Shown piece by piece: positions 1 through 10,599 of a stretch of 64,000 nucleotides of DNA. Under the pieces are notes generated by a model. That model did not search any database. It was not told the DNA's origin and saw nothing but the letters and a program-made list of their open reading frames with translations. The position numbers and the translations under genes are program-made. Within the stretch, counting starts at the first letter, position 1, and each line of letters begins with the position of its first letter. Source of the stretch: Xylaria sp. FL1777 (taxonomy: Eukaryota > Ascomycota > Sordariomycetes > Xylariales > Xylariaceae); assembly GCA_022578965.1 (NCBI GenBank), contig MU400533.1, positions 124,001 to 188,000 on the forward strand. Direction: 5' to 3'.

Positions 1-1717
1 ATACAGCAAACCCAATCGTGGCCACAAGACCAACCGACGAATCTCGTGTTCAGAAGGTGCCGCCGGCTAGTCGCTCGATAGCGTGGGCCGCTCGCAAGGA
101 ACTGGAGTACCTGGCCGACCCATTGCATATCGCAAACCGAGTCAGACTCGCTCTAGACAAGGACAATTTTGGGCTTGCTGTTGTAATCACGAGGCAGGCC
201 AGCAGCACCAGTAGTGTCACCGTTAGCTGGAACCATCTCATCGACTATGAACTGCGCAACGGGCGGATACGTGGCGCTTTGAGGTTCTATAACGAGGTCA
301 GCCCTTTTCACGAACTCCCTCACACCTCTCCTGACCACGAATAAAACAGATGAAGAAACGTGCCCAACAACCAAATGCGCAGACATTCACCATTATCTTC
401 CGAGGATGCGCCAAATCAGAACATTCTCAATTCGCCCTTGGCGAAGCAGTCAAGCTATATCAGAACATGCTCTCGGTGGGGCGAATAAAGCCCAATACCA
501 TACATCTAAATGCAATTCTACAAGTTTGTGCCAAAGCTGGAGACCTCGATACCATGTTCAGCATTTTGAGCTCCGCCGATGACCCTCTTCGAAGCCCTAA
601 TAATCTCACCTATACTACCATTCTCAATGCTATGCGCGTGGCAGCCGACCGAGAACCCCCGGGGGGCCTGGAAGACAAGGAGGTCCGAAGAGAGAAACAG
701 AACACTATCAAGCGCGCCAAGGCTATATGGGAGGAAGTTATTTCACGGTGGAGGTCTGGCTCCCTCATCATTGATGAGGAACTCGTTTGTGCTATGGGGC
801 GGATCCTGCTCATGGGAGAATATAGCGACATGGATGCAATTGAGAGCCTAATTGAGCAAACCATGATGATTCCAAGAGCGGATAACAAACAGCTATCCAA
901 ACGAGGAACCAAAAGCGCTGCTTTGACGCGTCCTCAACCAGTCATCAAAGCCCCCAACACTCCAACAATCACGCACGCACTACCGGGGAATAATTCTCTA
1001 TCAATGATTCTGGAAGCTCTGGAAAACACTCGTAGGACCACCAAAGCAGTAATGTACTGGAACGTCTTCACTCTGCATCATCACGTTGTTCCAGATGCCG
1101 AAAATTGGTTTCGGGCGCTTAGGGTCTATCATCGTGGCAAAAACAGCGACAGGGCTGCTACGGCTGTGCAGCACATGCCACGCGACATGTTAACACCCAA
1201 ACATGTGCGGGTCGCCATGAGGGCCTGTCTTCGTGACAATCTCAACCAGTCGGCACTCGACAACGCAACAAAGATTCTAAAAACTATGTGTCAATCCCTC
1301 ACCACTCCCGATATACAGTCTCTCCGATCATACGTTCAGGTCGCCCACGCGTCCAGGCAATCATTTGTCAAGGAGAACAAACACGATTATGCAGTCGCGA
1401 TTGATTTATGGGCTAAAAAACTAACTGGAGCCCTTGAGCATCTTGTTGCGCCTTACCAAGCGGTTGCAAAGAAGTACTTTATCGATGTGCCAAATACCAG
1501 CGATCTGCGGGTATTGGGACAGCTACAGAACTTTAAGATGGAGGTAGTCGCTCTAGCACGAAAAATGTGTGCTGCATATGATGTTCTCACAAGTGTACAC
1601 GAGACCTCCCTTACTACGGTTCAACTTAAGAAGATAGCGCTAGTGCGTGCCGATCTTGCCAAGTTGATCAATGACTATTATATGAGACAACGTGCTGGTG
1701 AAGAGTCAGGGGAATAG
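1..1717 (+). CDS. Pentatricopeptide repeat (PPR) protein, 5' partial
   Basis: Exons 1..296 and 350..1717 join across a 53-nt intron (donor GTCAGC, branch CTGAC, acceptor AAACAG). The junction restores a PPR helix pair: ALRFYNE joins MKKRAQQPNAQTFTIIFRGC. Further PPR-like helices follow (for example NTIHLNAILQVCAKAGDLDT and NLTYTTILNAMR). PPR proteins bind organellar RNA, so a mitochondrial role in RNA processing, stability or translation is expected. It may belong to the fungal Ccm1-type group, but that is a guess. No ATG lies in frame before position 18 and the frame is open to the window edge, so the start is outside the window or in an upstream exon (ACAG at 3..6 could be an acceptor). The frame ends at TAG 1715..1717 but continues as protein-like sequence for 95 codons; see the next entry. 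Confidence 0.82.
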
Positions 1718-2005
1718 GGAGACAGCAAATTTGAACAACAGGGTAGTATTAACAACAACAAACTCCAACGACGAAATAAAACTCGGTATGGCAGGTTCAG
1801 GCAATGGGAAGGTATTGATGAGGAAGCTTTCGAGGAGAAATTTTCTTCTCAAAATAAGTATTCTTATCCTAGACGAGACCAGTACCCATTCACTCAAAAC
1901 GACTCCTCAACCTTTAAGTTCGAACCTGCAACTTCTCCATGTTACAGAGAACATCGCGTATATGCAAACGAGGTTGCCGTCCCAAAAGCAGAATTCACCT
2001 CGTGA
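1718..2005 (+). other. In-frame, protein-like extension downstream of the PPR stop codon
   Basis: Directly after TAG 1715..1717 the same frame runs 95 codons to TGA 2003..2005. The translation is hydrophilic and protein-like (for example GRFRQWEGIDEEAFEEKF, then YPRRDQYPFTQ). Three readings are possible: a recent nonsense mutation or sequencing error in a longer PPR protein; stop readthrough; or a 75-nt intron 1643..1717 (donor GTGCGT, acceptor GGAATAG) that removes the TAG and keeps frame. The putative intron itself looks coding (a KLINDYYMRQRA stretch), which weakens the third reading. Other genes in the window show only 1-29 open codons after their stops, apart from the 31 after the 503-aa gene and the eRF1 case. 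Confidence 0.6.
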
Positions 2006-2273
2006 CTCCTGACTTGGTAATGAACGTTTCGAGGAGGAACGATACTGCCAGGCCAAGCACTGCCCTTAGGTCAAAGTCTGCTAATACAATCTATCAAGTA
2101 TATTGTCCTCCATATCACCAACTCGGTTCCACGATCCGATAGTATCAGGTATCCTGTTCTGGGTTTGAGTGCTTAACCCCAGGAAGAATCATTCCTAGTA
2201 GGCCCAGGGTTTTCATCTTTGTGGTATTACTCTCTATACACCATTCGTTCACTCATTCTGTGATCAAAGTGCC

Positions 2274-4059
2274 ATGCTGTCCCTTCGTAACCGAACCAAC
2301 CACAGCAGTGGTAGACCATCGGAATCTCATACGTTTCTTCCCCCAGCTGCGACCATTTCATCCTTCCGCCGTAAGCCGTTACCTGCCGCCGCTAGCAAAA
2401 GCTCGTTGCGAGGCCGGCTCAGGGGTATCACAGGGAATATCACCAGAAAACGTGCACCAAGATCCAATAAAAACAGAATGCCGTACACGCCCGACCCTTG
2501 GCACAATTTGAAACCCAACGACGATCTATTGTGCTCGGTACCAGCGGATGTTCAGCACGTCGAGATGGTTGGTCAAACCTGGCCGGCGGTACGGAAGAGC
2601 ATCAGCTCTATGACATCGTCTTTCCAGACCGACTATAACTCTGTAGATCCTATCACCTCCAAAGAAGCGACTCCTCAGTCCTCACCTTGGCATTCGAAAA
2701 TCGGTTCGAGTATTTCTCAGAAAAGTGCTAGATGTTGGCTCACGATGGCTACTCGCGCTCCTCCCGTGGTATCCAGATTTCCTACTAGGCAGGCCAGACG
2801 TTCCAGCTTCAGCACCATATCTGAAATACTGCCGAAACAAGATCACGAGCCTGTTCCTCAGCTACCTAAGTTATCCGAGTCTAGTAATTTTCTAGATTCG
2901 TTGACTAAAACGGGCTTGTTTCGACTGTTTACACCTCCATCTGAGGCCGAGACCATTGCTGGTAAATGGGCTCCTTTATTTCGACTTATCTCCATGCATC
3001 ACATGGTTTTCTTAGCATGAATTGCCCACATGCCAACCGAACTTTGATATAAGCTAACACAGCGTGCAAGGAGCGATTAAAGTTCGAAACATTGCGGTGT
3101 TAGATGGGGACTCCGGTACTAGCTGCGTCCGCCCTATGGTTGCGCGGTTACCTTTGCGCCTTAGGAATCCAGATGTGCTTTGTCATAAAGCATTGGGCCA
3201 TCCTGTTAATAAAAGATTCGAGCAATGGGAAAGTTCAGAAGTGAACACATCAGAGAACAACTATCCACGGGCAAATCAGGAGAACGAGCCTCCTCCACAA
3301 CAGCAACAGCACAGATCAACCAAAGAGGAGAAATATCGAATGAACTTTTGCTCCAAACATCCCATCGAGTGGTTAGATCGTATTTTGGAAACGTCGTACG
3401 CCACGCGAAACCCCATTTCGCCAAAACTGTGTGTCTCCAAAGCAACTATGGAGTGCCTCCGCAAAAGCAAGACCTGCTTCTTTGTGGAATTCCCACGGGA
3501 TCGCTATGTACCTGAGCCTCTTCAATGCTATCCTGGCTTTAGAGCAGCTCTCGAAGACATATGTGACCGGTTCGGAGACTTCTATGCACCATTTGCGGCT
3601 TACAACGCCCATACCCGGATGATCACCCTCTACGCCTCTGGGACACCGCGCCCCGAAAACAAATTTATCGACGACGACACAGCAATCTTCGACCTTGGAC
3701 TCGCACGCTCCGCTGTAAGTCATCCTCGTAGTCTTTCATGATCTTTTATATCCTTGATCCCAAGAGATCCCCAGAACCTAAGATCCCCCTTAAGCCATAA
3801 CAATATCCCAATAGCTTTCAATGCACACGAGAAACTTGTAGATGTTCAAGACGGCAATTACTGACTCTGGATACTGCAGTGGGTCCGATCAGCCGCAACC
3901 TATGCGTCGAGCACCCATACAACTACAAAGAGCACCTCGCGTGATACCTCGGAGGATCTGACCGAAGTCTCCGATCGAAGTCAAGCTTGCAGCGAAGAGA
4001 CTTTGGCGACGGACCCTGAGGAAGAAGAGCCAAAAGAAACTAAAAAGCCGGGAAATTAG
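2274..4059 (+). CDS. Conserved-looking hypothetical protein, about 503 aa
   Basis: Proposed exons are 2274..2961, 3071..3714 and 3880..4059. The last intron is convincing: donor GTAAGT at 3715, acceptor CTGCAG ending at 3879, phase 0. It joins IFDLGLARSA to WVRSAATYASST. The first intron (donor GTAAAT at 2962, acceptor TGCAAG ending at 3070) is less certain; the alternative acceptor at 3062 breaks the frame with this donor. I do not recognise the family. The N-terminal ~230 residues are Ser/Pro/Arg-rich and probably disordered. The middle (PIEWLDRILETSYATRN to YAPFAAYNAHTRMITLYASG) looks globular, and the tail is Glu-rich. There is no signal peptide or obvious membrane segment. The frame stays open for 31 codons after the TAG. 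Confidence 0.6.
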
Positions 4060-4155
4060 ACAGCTCCCAGCTGTTCGTTTTTTATGGATAACGGCAACGA
4101 GGAGGAGGATGCCGTCGACGAGGATATGGCATCACGACTGGATTTCATGGGTTAA
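4060..4155 (+). other. Short in-frame acidic extension after the TAG stop
   Basis: After TAG 4057..4059 the frame continues for 31 codons to TAA 4153..4155. It includes an ATG at 4084 followed by an acidic stretch (DNGNEEEDAVDEDMASRL). The upstream tail is also acidic, so this could be the true C-terminus behind a nonsense change, or chance. Thirty-one codons is short enough for chance. Confidence 0.3.
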
Positions 4156-5368
4156 TCAGCGCGGTGGTTTCGATACTTAGCCCATGGGTTTAGAGCATGA
4201 GAATACAGGAGTTAAGGCAATTACCGGTGTTATATTATGAGGTTGCGGGCAGCATTCTCATCGTTATCGTCATAAGAATTGCTAAAGCACTGCTTCTGGT
4301 CTCACAGTTATTGGGTTTGGGAATGGGGCGTCACGGGAATAATGGGAGGAAGGACACTGCTTTTCAGCACACAGGGTTATACATGTATTACTTCAAGAGA
4401 ATGTTAAGGGCCACCCAGCTCACCCTTTGCGAACGCGTGTGACTTCAGTAGCCGTGGTGCGTAGATCTCCCGACCATGATGAGATGAAGTATATGTGCTT
4501 TACTCTATACTCACTATGATACATGAGTCTTGGCGCTCTATTCTAGCAACACGAAGATCACATTTCTGTTCAGTATTGGTTCCAACGCTGAATGATACGA
4601 TCCCTGAAGCTTCAGGGTGTTCGTGGCGAGTTATTAATGTCACTTCTTTATGTGGTCTGCGCGTATTTAGCGACTCACTACTTACTGCTAGAGCTTCCTC
4701 GTGATTATCTGATACCCCTACTCGATACCGTTAAACCCAAAAGTTCAGGTTGCATTATAGATTTTATACGGAAAAAATTCTGATCACGGGAATTACTCTA
4801 AGGAGAAACAGCGGCAAGCAAAAGCTGAAAGTCAGTCACATGCTGAGCGAAGGTGCCGACACGAAAAATTGAAGTCTTGCTAAAGAAGCGCGACCACAAG
4901 TATCTTCAGGCATGTCACTTGTTAATCCTTTCTATTCAGGTGGTGACCGAGCACTCGTAGACTATGCAAGGCGAGCCGACAAATCCAACCGGCCGAGTAT
5001 GCCCCCGATCAGTTGAATCATCAATTGGAGCGTCAGCTTTCGACGCAAGATGCCCCAGCCAGGCAAGCAACAAGCCAAATACACGAGATCTGTGGGTCTA
5101 TCCGGAGGCAGCAGATCACTCCCATATTATCTAGACAGACCCAGATCCTCATATCTATCAGATATGGCAGCCTTTTGATTACGTACTGTAATCCTTTCCA
5201 CCCCTCGATAAGCTCACCATCGAAGTCAGGTGTTCCACCTTTGGCAGACGACTACGACTTGTGAAGAGTTTGACGACGGATGATAGATGGCTCACAAAAC
5301 CGATTCCAACCTTGGACGGTGCTCGGTTCCTCATAGTTTTCGCCCTTACAGCCATGTCCAGTAGCCAT
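4156..5368. other. Intergenic; possible decayed coding segment near 4946-5419
   Basis: From 4156 to about 4940 I see nothing supportable. Between about 4946 and 5419 two overlapping forward frames look partly protein-like. One is open from about 4946 to 5264 (HQLERQLSTQDAPARQAT, then SQIHEICGSIRRQQ). The other starts at ATG 4964 and reaches 5419 with stops at 5132 and 5192 (TAG, TAA). A frame switch near 4997 would join the best parts. It may be a gene relic; its end overlaps the kinase gene on the other strand. No function assigned. Confidence 0.3.
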
Positions 5369-6551
5369 TCAGATAGCCTCCCGCCACCACGGATGCGCCA
5401 AGACTTGGTCTGCCGTTAATCTAGATGCCGGGTCTGGATTTGTTACTCCAGAAATTATGTGCCGCGCCTCAAGCTCGGCCCCCCACTGCTCGAATCTTAG
5501 TTGAGGCACATCCTTCACTGCCTTTTCGGCTATTTCCGACGTCGTCTTCAGAAGTTGACCGCGCACCTCACTGTTAACCAGCTTGAGGAGCCCTTCGGAA
5601 GCAGGTCCAAAATAGGAAAAGTGTCGAATGAGAACCGCTCGTTCCAGGGATAGGCCTTGCGTTTCTGGCTCCTGGTTTTTCAATAGTAGTAACTCGCCAC
5701 CCCCCAAAGTATATATACACTGTAAACACAGCTTAGCGTGGTCCTTTCCTTGAACTTGAACATGGCTCACTTACTACAAGTCCAAAGGAGAATATGTCTG
5801 ACGCCTTTGTCATACCCCTTCCGGTCTGTCCTTCTGGGCTTCGCCACATGGGATCCCCTACTGGAAAATGGGTGTTACGCGGCTTTCCACTTTGCGACTT
5901 AAAAGCGATATCAAAATCACTTAGGGCTACATCGGTAACTCTTTTGTTGCCCCCTTGGTCGTAGGTCCAGTTGACCAAAATATTATGAGGTTTTATATCT
6001 GCCAAAACAGACTAATTAGTTTGAAGCTGTAAAAGATACATTGCAGAACGTACCGATGTGAACCCAATCTTTTCTATGAAGTTCGTGAATTGCCTCTGCT
6101 AGTCGTCGCAAGATTTTTTTCCGTTCCGAGAAAAGAAGGCGCGGATCTTCCCGAATTAAGAGAAGTAAGCTGGTTCTAAAATAGGGATAAACTAGAATGC
6201 CTTCCTCCTGGTTGCAATCAATATGTATTCGAAGCCGACGGGAGCCTCTAAGCTCGACTGCTAGGCGTAGAGACATGTCGTAGAACGACTTAGGTACGCG
6301 CTTGAAGACAAAAGACTCATTCTCGGACCTGAGTGATATTAGTTCAGAGAAATGGCTAACCTGTGAGATGAGAGCATGGGGTTTGAGACGTACTCGGCTT
6401 TAAAGACGCTCAGCTTATGGTCCTCACGACAAGGCCAGAGCACCTCGCCTTCAACGTACACGCGACCGGATTGGCCCACTATGGTGGATGCCATCCGGAC
6501 GCTTGTATGGTGAACAAGCCGCCCGAGGGGTGTATGCCAGGTAAGACGCAT
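5369..6551 (-). CDS. Divergent protein-kinase-like protein
   Basis: Exons are complement(5369..5719, 5775..5998, 6054..6328, 6361..6551), giving 346 aa. The introns have donors GTTAGC, GTACGT and GTAAGT with CAG acceptors, and every junction keeps frame. The kinase fold shows in order: a probable beta3 lysine in SFVFKRV, catalytic loop VHIDIKPHNIL (D156, K158, N161), the DFG position as DFD (183-185), APE as SPE (209-211), then DIFSFGLV and a C-terminal DPASRLTADQVLAHPWW, the usual end of a kinase C-lobe. HRD is HID and DFG is DFD, so activity is uncertain, although the catalytic Asp, Lys and Asn remain. This matches the small, fast-evolving fungal kinase-like families. The substrate is unknown. 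ATG 6551 is the first good start. Confidence 0.8.
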
Positions 6552-7126
6552 CGTAGAAGAAGAAGGGTTGATTAAGAAGGCACACGATGCAGAATATGCT
6601 TCAAGGCAGGAGATGGCCGGATCGTCTTATATGATTTCTTACTAAACATCGTCCCAACACGTTGGCCCCTTAACTTTATATTGTCATCCATCAAGAAATG
6701 CTGGTCACGAAATGGCCTTGGCAGCAATTGAGGGCTTGTTATGCCACGTTAAGTGACAGCCTTGCAATATGGTCGGAAAGGGGCCATATGATGGCTGTCT
6801 ACAGGTACGTAAGTAAAGCGATGCGCAAATGCTGTTGCTCAGTCACCTGACTGAGGACTGGGAGGTACCTAGGTAGCGCCTAGGTAAAATCAGTAAGTAC
6901 ACTAAACCTAATTGGTTTAAAGCCTAGAACCACTTGATATCACCTACTGTATCGATAGAGCTCCGATAAAGCACCCGCCCTACGTCGGAGTCTAATACCA
7001 GATACCTTACGCATAGAGCAATCCAATCCAAGTATAATACCTAAAGGACCAAGCGCCTTTCATCCATACCCTCACTATTCCTTTCCATTCCCCTTCCCAA
7101 TCAATACAAACGCCCCCCTACCCAAA
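6552..7126. other. Intergenic promoter region between divergent genes
   Basis: This separates the kinase (-) from the Atg43-like gene (+) and so carries both promoters. It contains the TACCTAGGTAG-type motif twice near 6865-6885. The 100 nt before 7127 are pyrimidine-rich and low in G, typical of a fungal 5' leader. No coding sequence seen. Confidence 0.5.
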
Positions 7127-7892
7127 ATGTCCTCCTCCATACCAACACAAGTGGCGGAGGTGATACAAACGGCGCACATCAACCGCCACCCGTCGCCCCG
7201 GCACGACCTGAATCCATCGACGGCGGCGTCGACGAAGGAGCCGGTCTACCTCTCCCTTTCCGCAGAACCACAACCGCAGCAGCGACAACAACAGCCCCGC
7301 CCTCACGAAGCCGCCGAGCTCGACGACATAGACGACGACGAAGAGGATGAGGAGATCCCGCTCAGCGTATTAGTGCGGCCGCGCGAGGCCCCCCGGCGCC
7401 GTCGCGCGGCGTCCTTCCCGCCGATGCCCGACCTCCGCTTCGAGCAGAGCTATCTGCACAGCATTGCGGGCGCCGAGACCTGGGGACGGATTGCGTGGAT
7501 CACGGTGCGGGACCAGGTATGTCCGTCGTGTTATGTCATGTCATGTTATGTTATGTTGCGTAGCCTAGCCATCTGCTTTCCTGCCCTCGGGTGGGTTGCG
7601 GGGTGTAAGGCATCCTCTAGTAGAGCTGGCATGGAACAAGGAGGGACGGCTCTTGGTTGGTGTTTGACGTATGGAATGGCTGACGTATGTGAACCTTCGG
7701 CTTTTGTAGATCATGATGCCCCTCGCGCAGGGCGTCCTCTATAACCTTGCCATCGTCGGCTGGCAGCACTGGAATCGAAACGCGCAGATGAGTGGGAGCT
7801 CGGTTGGTGCGCGTCTCCGTCGCTGGTGGTACGGTGTGAATAATTGGCCCCTCCCGGCGAGAGCCAGGGTGTATGGTAGAGATAGGTACTAA
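7127..7892 (+). CDS. atg43: Atg43-like mitophagy receptor (DUF1770 family)
   Basis: Exons 7127..7516 and 7710..7892 give 190 aa. The intron has donor GTATGT and acceptor TTGTAG, phase 0. The family pattern is recognisable: an HPSPRHDLNPSTAASTKEPV segment, an acidic run (ELDDIDDDEEDEEIPLSVL), then LPPLPDLRFEQSYL-like sequence (here MPDLRFEQSYLHSI), and a terminal hydrophobic stretch across the splice junction (RIAWITVRDQIMMPLAQGVL) that should be the membrane anchor. DUF1770 proteins include fission yeast Atg43, an outer-mitochondrial-membrane receptor that binds Atg8 in mitophagy. The motif YLSL (41-44) after an acidic residue is a plausible Atg8-interacting motif. Family assignment is from memory of its pattern; the mitophagy role is inferred from the family. 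Confidence 0.8.
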
Positions 7893-8539
7893 AGAGAAGG
7901 TGTTTGGGAATAAGATAGACGGCTCACAAGGGCCATAGCTTCTCATGGTACGGAATGAGAATATATAATGCGACTAGAAAAGAAACTAGTCGGTACGCAC
8001 TCAAGCCGACACAGCAGAGGGACAAGAACAAAAAAGAAAGAGAGGTCCTTCTGGAACACTAAACATTAGGGGACTACATGCCCTATAGTATAAGGATGAT
8101 AAGCTGGTACACATGCGACTGCCGATGACCAAGCATAATCCATCCATATGTATTATACTACAACCATAAAACTACCTAGGTAGCATGAAGCACAATGATC
8201 AATACTCGTCCGGTAATCAACCGACCATTGATACCCTTGATCATTTGATCTCCCTAACAATGGTGCTCCTCCAATTCCTCTCCCGTCGCTTTGGATGGAA
8301 TACTTGCAACTCTATTCGTAGCAGACACAATTCTCTACCAATTGTCTATCCCGCTCGTGACAATACCCATAGAAAAGGGTACAAGATATCAACCACTTCA
8401 CAACAGCAGCGCTAGGACGCAATAAACTGGAGATGTCGCTATTGGGTAGAAAACATCTTGTGCCTAGCAAAAAAAAACCAATAATTTGGTTCACGAACCC
8501 CAAGCGCTCAAGCAAGTCCCTATCGGAACAGCACGAATA
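7893..8539. other. Intergenic, convergent 3' ends
   Basis: Lies between the 3' end of the Atg43-like gene (+) and of the WHIM-domain gene (-). It is AT-rich with one CTACCTAGGTAG palindrome near 8173. No supportable gene or RNA. Confidence 0.4.
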
Positions 8540-10599
8540 CTACTTCGCGAGAATATCAACTGATTTGCGTAGTGACTGCTGCTGCGTCTTCTCCGGGCTT
8601 TCTCTAAAAGCCAGAGAGGTCGACTGCAGAGAACTTAGCGCAGGGGTTGACGGGGGGTGAATATTACTTTTCTCCGGATTGCCTGCTTCAATGTCTTGGG
8701 TGCTCGGCTCAGGAGTGGCTTGCTTCCTAACTGTCGCCACGGAGATGCTGTCTTCGCTCTTTTCAACGCGCGGGCTACCTCCCGCTTCTCGGCCCGGTTG
8801 GCTTCCTTTTTTATCTCCACCGTCGTAGCGAAATGCATCCAAGTCCATGGTGGTTCCGTTAGCCTTCGGTGAATACTTTAGCTTAACCACCATCTTGGCG
8901 CCATCGTCTAGGTCGTCGTCAACCATGGCTTCATCCTCATCAAATTCCTCGTCTTCTTCTTCGTCCTCGCTATCTACATCCGGGATATGGTCATCTTCCT
9001 CATCGTCACCAAGATCAGGCTCGCTGTCGTCTTCGTCATCATCCATGTCATCGTCCACATAGCTTTTCCCTTTCTTTTTAGAGGAAGTCCAACCATTTGT
9101 GCCGTGGTTGACGGCTGCTGACCTTCTCGGCCTTCCGCCGGGGCCCGTCAACGCTTCCTTCGACCGATTATCTTCAGTTTCATGGGTTGGGCTCGTTGTT
9201 ACAATGTTGTTAGATGCATCTACCGTCATGCGAGATGGCGCTTTGATCTGCCGTCCACTAGCTGTAGTAACCGGACCTGCTGGTTCGGCCGGTGTATGAG
9301 TACCCGTAGTTCGTGTGGATCTTCGGTTCGTCGAGTCAGAGTAAAAGTCCTCATCGTCTGAGTAGGTGTATTTCATTCGTTTGCCTCGTGTCCGGCCCTC
9401 GTACATAGAGAAACCCGGCTCAGGGCGCTTGAATTGCTCCTTACGCAGGAGTCGGTACTCACGTCGCTTGCGTTTTTCTTCAGTAGCCTCAAACCGGGGG
9501 ACAGCTGCTTGCATCTTTTGGGCCAGTTTCCTTGCCCTTGGTCCACCGTCCACGGTTTGTAGCTTATCGCACAACACGTTCAGTTCGTCTATACTGCCGG
9601 CAACGCTCCACCAGGTTCTGTTGAAGCCAGCGGGATTGCTCTCACGGTATACTCGGAAATGTGTGTCATCAAGGCCCTCGACCAGAAAATATCTGCGTCT
9701 ATCGCTATCGGCCCCCCAGGGTTGCACAGAGAGGGGTTGGTTGAGGTCATCTTCGTGTCGGTTCTGCTTGTAGGACTGGTTGATGATCCCTTTAACGACT
9801 TCGGAGGACGACAATGTCCAGAGAACGAGGGTTCGAAGTAGTGTCAACTACCAGCATGAGCCGAGTTAGCTTAAGCCTAAACCGAGCATAGTGAGGAGTC
9901 GCGGAAGGTGAGCATCGAGTACATACGCGTTCAGTAGGGTTCATCGTTGTAAAGGTCTTGCCGCCGGAGAGCGGGCTCTTGTCCTCCCAATCCCTTGCCC
10001 ATTGGTTCTTGTGGGAGGAGATAGCGTCCTCGAGGGCCCGATTGTAGTGTCCGGGCCTGTTGTAATTGAATGTGAGCGACAATGCACAGAACTGCGGTGA
10101 AGAGGTGGGTAAAGTATCATACTTGACATCTTGTTTGCGATTTAGCAGAAGGCCCAAAATAGCACAGAGGAAATGTTCCACGCGTTCTCCGGGTATTGAC
10201 TCGGTAACATCGCGCTCGAGTTCTTGTGGGCCGAAGTTGGCTAGGGATTTCGGTAGGGCCTCGTTGAACCGACTGCGGAACATCACAATGAACTAGGGGG
10301 ACGTAAGTACAGGGAAACGCGACGATTCGCGTTTTCTACGCGAAAAACACGAGATCTCTTACGGCAATATCAGGATTGTCAGCTAGGACATAGTCGTGAG
10401 GCGGCGAAGGGGATCTTTTTCGTGGAGGTGGCGACGGTGTCCGCTCAGGCTCAGCAGCAGGCTTAGCGCCCTTCGGCAGCTTGTGGAAGAACTTGAGGAT
10501 GCCCTTCTCGCGCTTCAGCTGGACCTCGCCATCGTCCTCAGAGGGCGCCGAGGAGAGGGAGGACACTGACGAGAGCTCGCTTGAGTCGTCGTCGGCCAT
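8540..10599 (-). CDS. WHIM/DDT-domain chromatin-remodelling accessory protein
   Basis: Exons are complement(8540..9847, 9927..10056, 10123..10292, 10363..10599), giving 614 aa. All three introns are 66-79 nt with clean GTAAGA, GTATGA and GTATGT donors and TAG/CAG acceptors. A Ser/Glu-rich N-terminus leads to a DDT-like helical region (FIVMFRSRFNEALPKSLANF to HFLCAILGLLLNRKQ). Next comes WHIM1-like sequence (NPTERLTLLRTLVLWTLSSS) and WHIM2-like sequence (WGADSDRRRYFLVEGLDD, then TWWSVAGSIDEL). The C-terminal third is disordered, with a very acidic tract suited to histone contact. WHIM modules with DDT occur in ISWI partner subunits that set nucleosome spacing, so it probably acts in the nucleus with an ISWI-type ATPase. 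I cannot say which named subunit is its ortholog. Confidence 0.75.
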
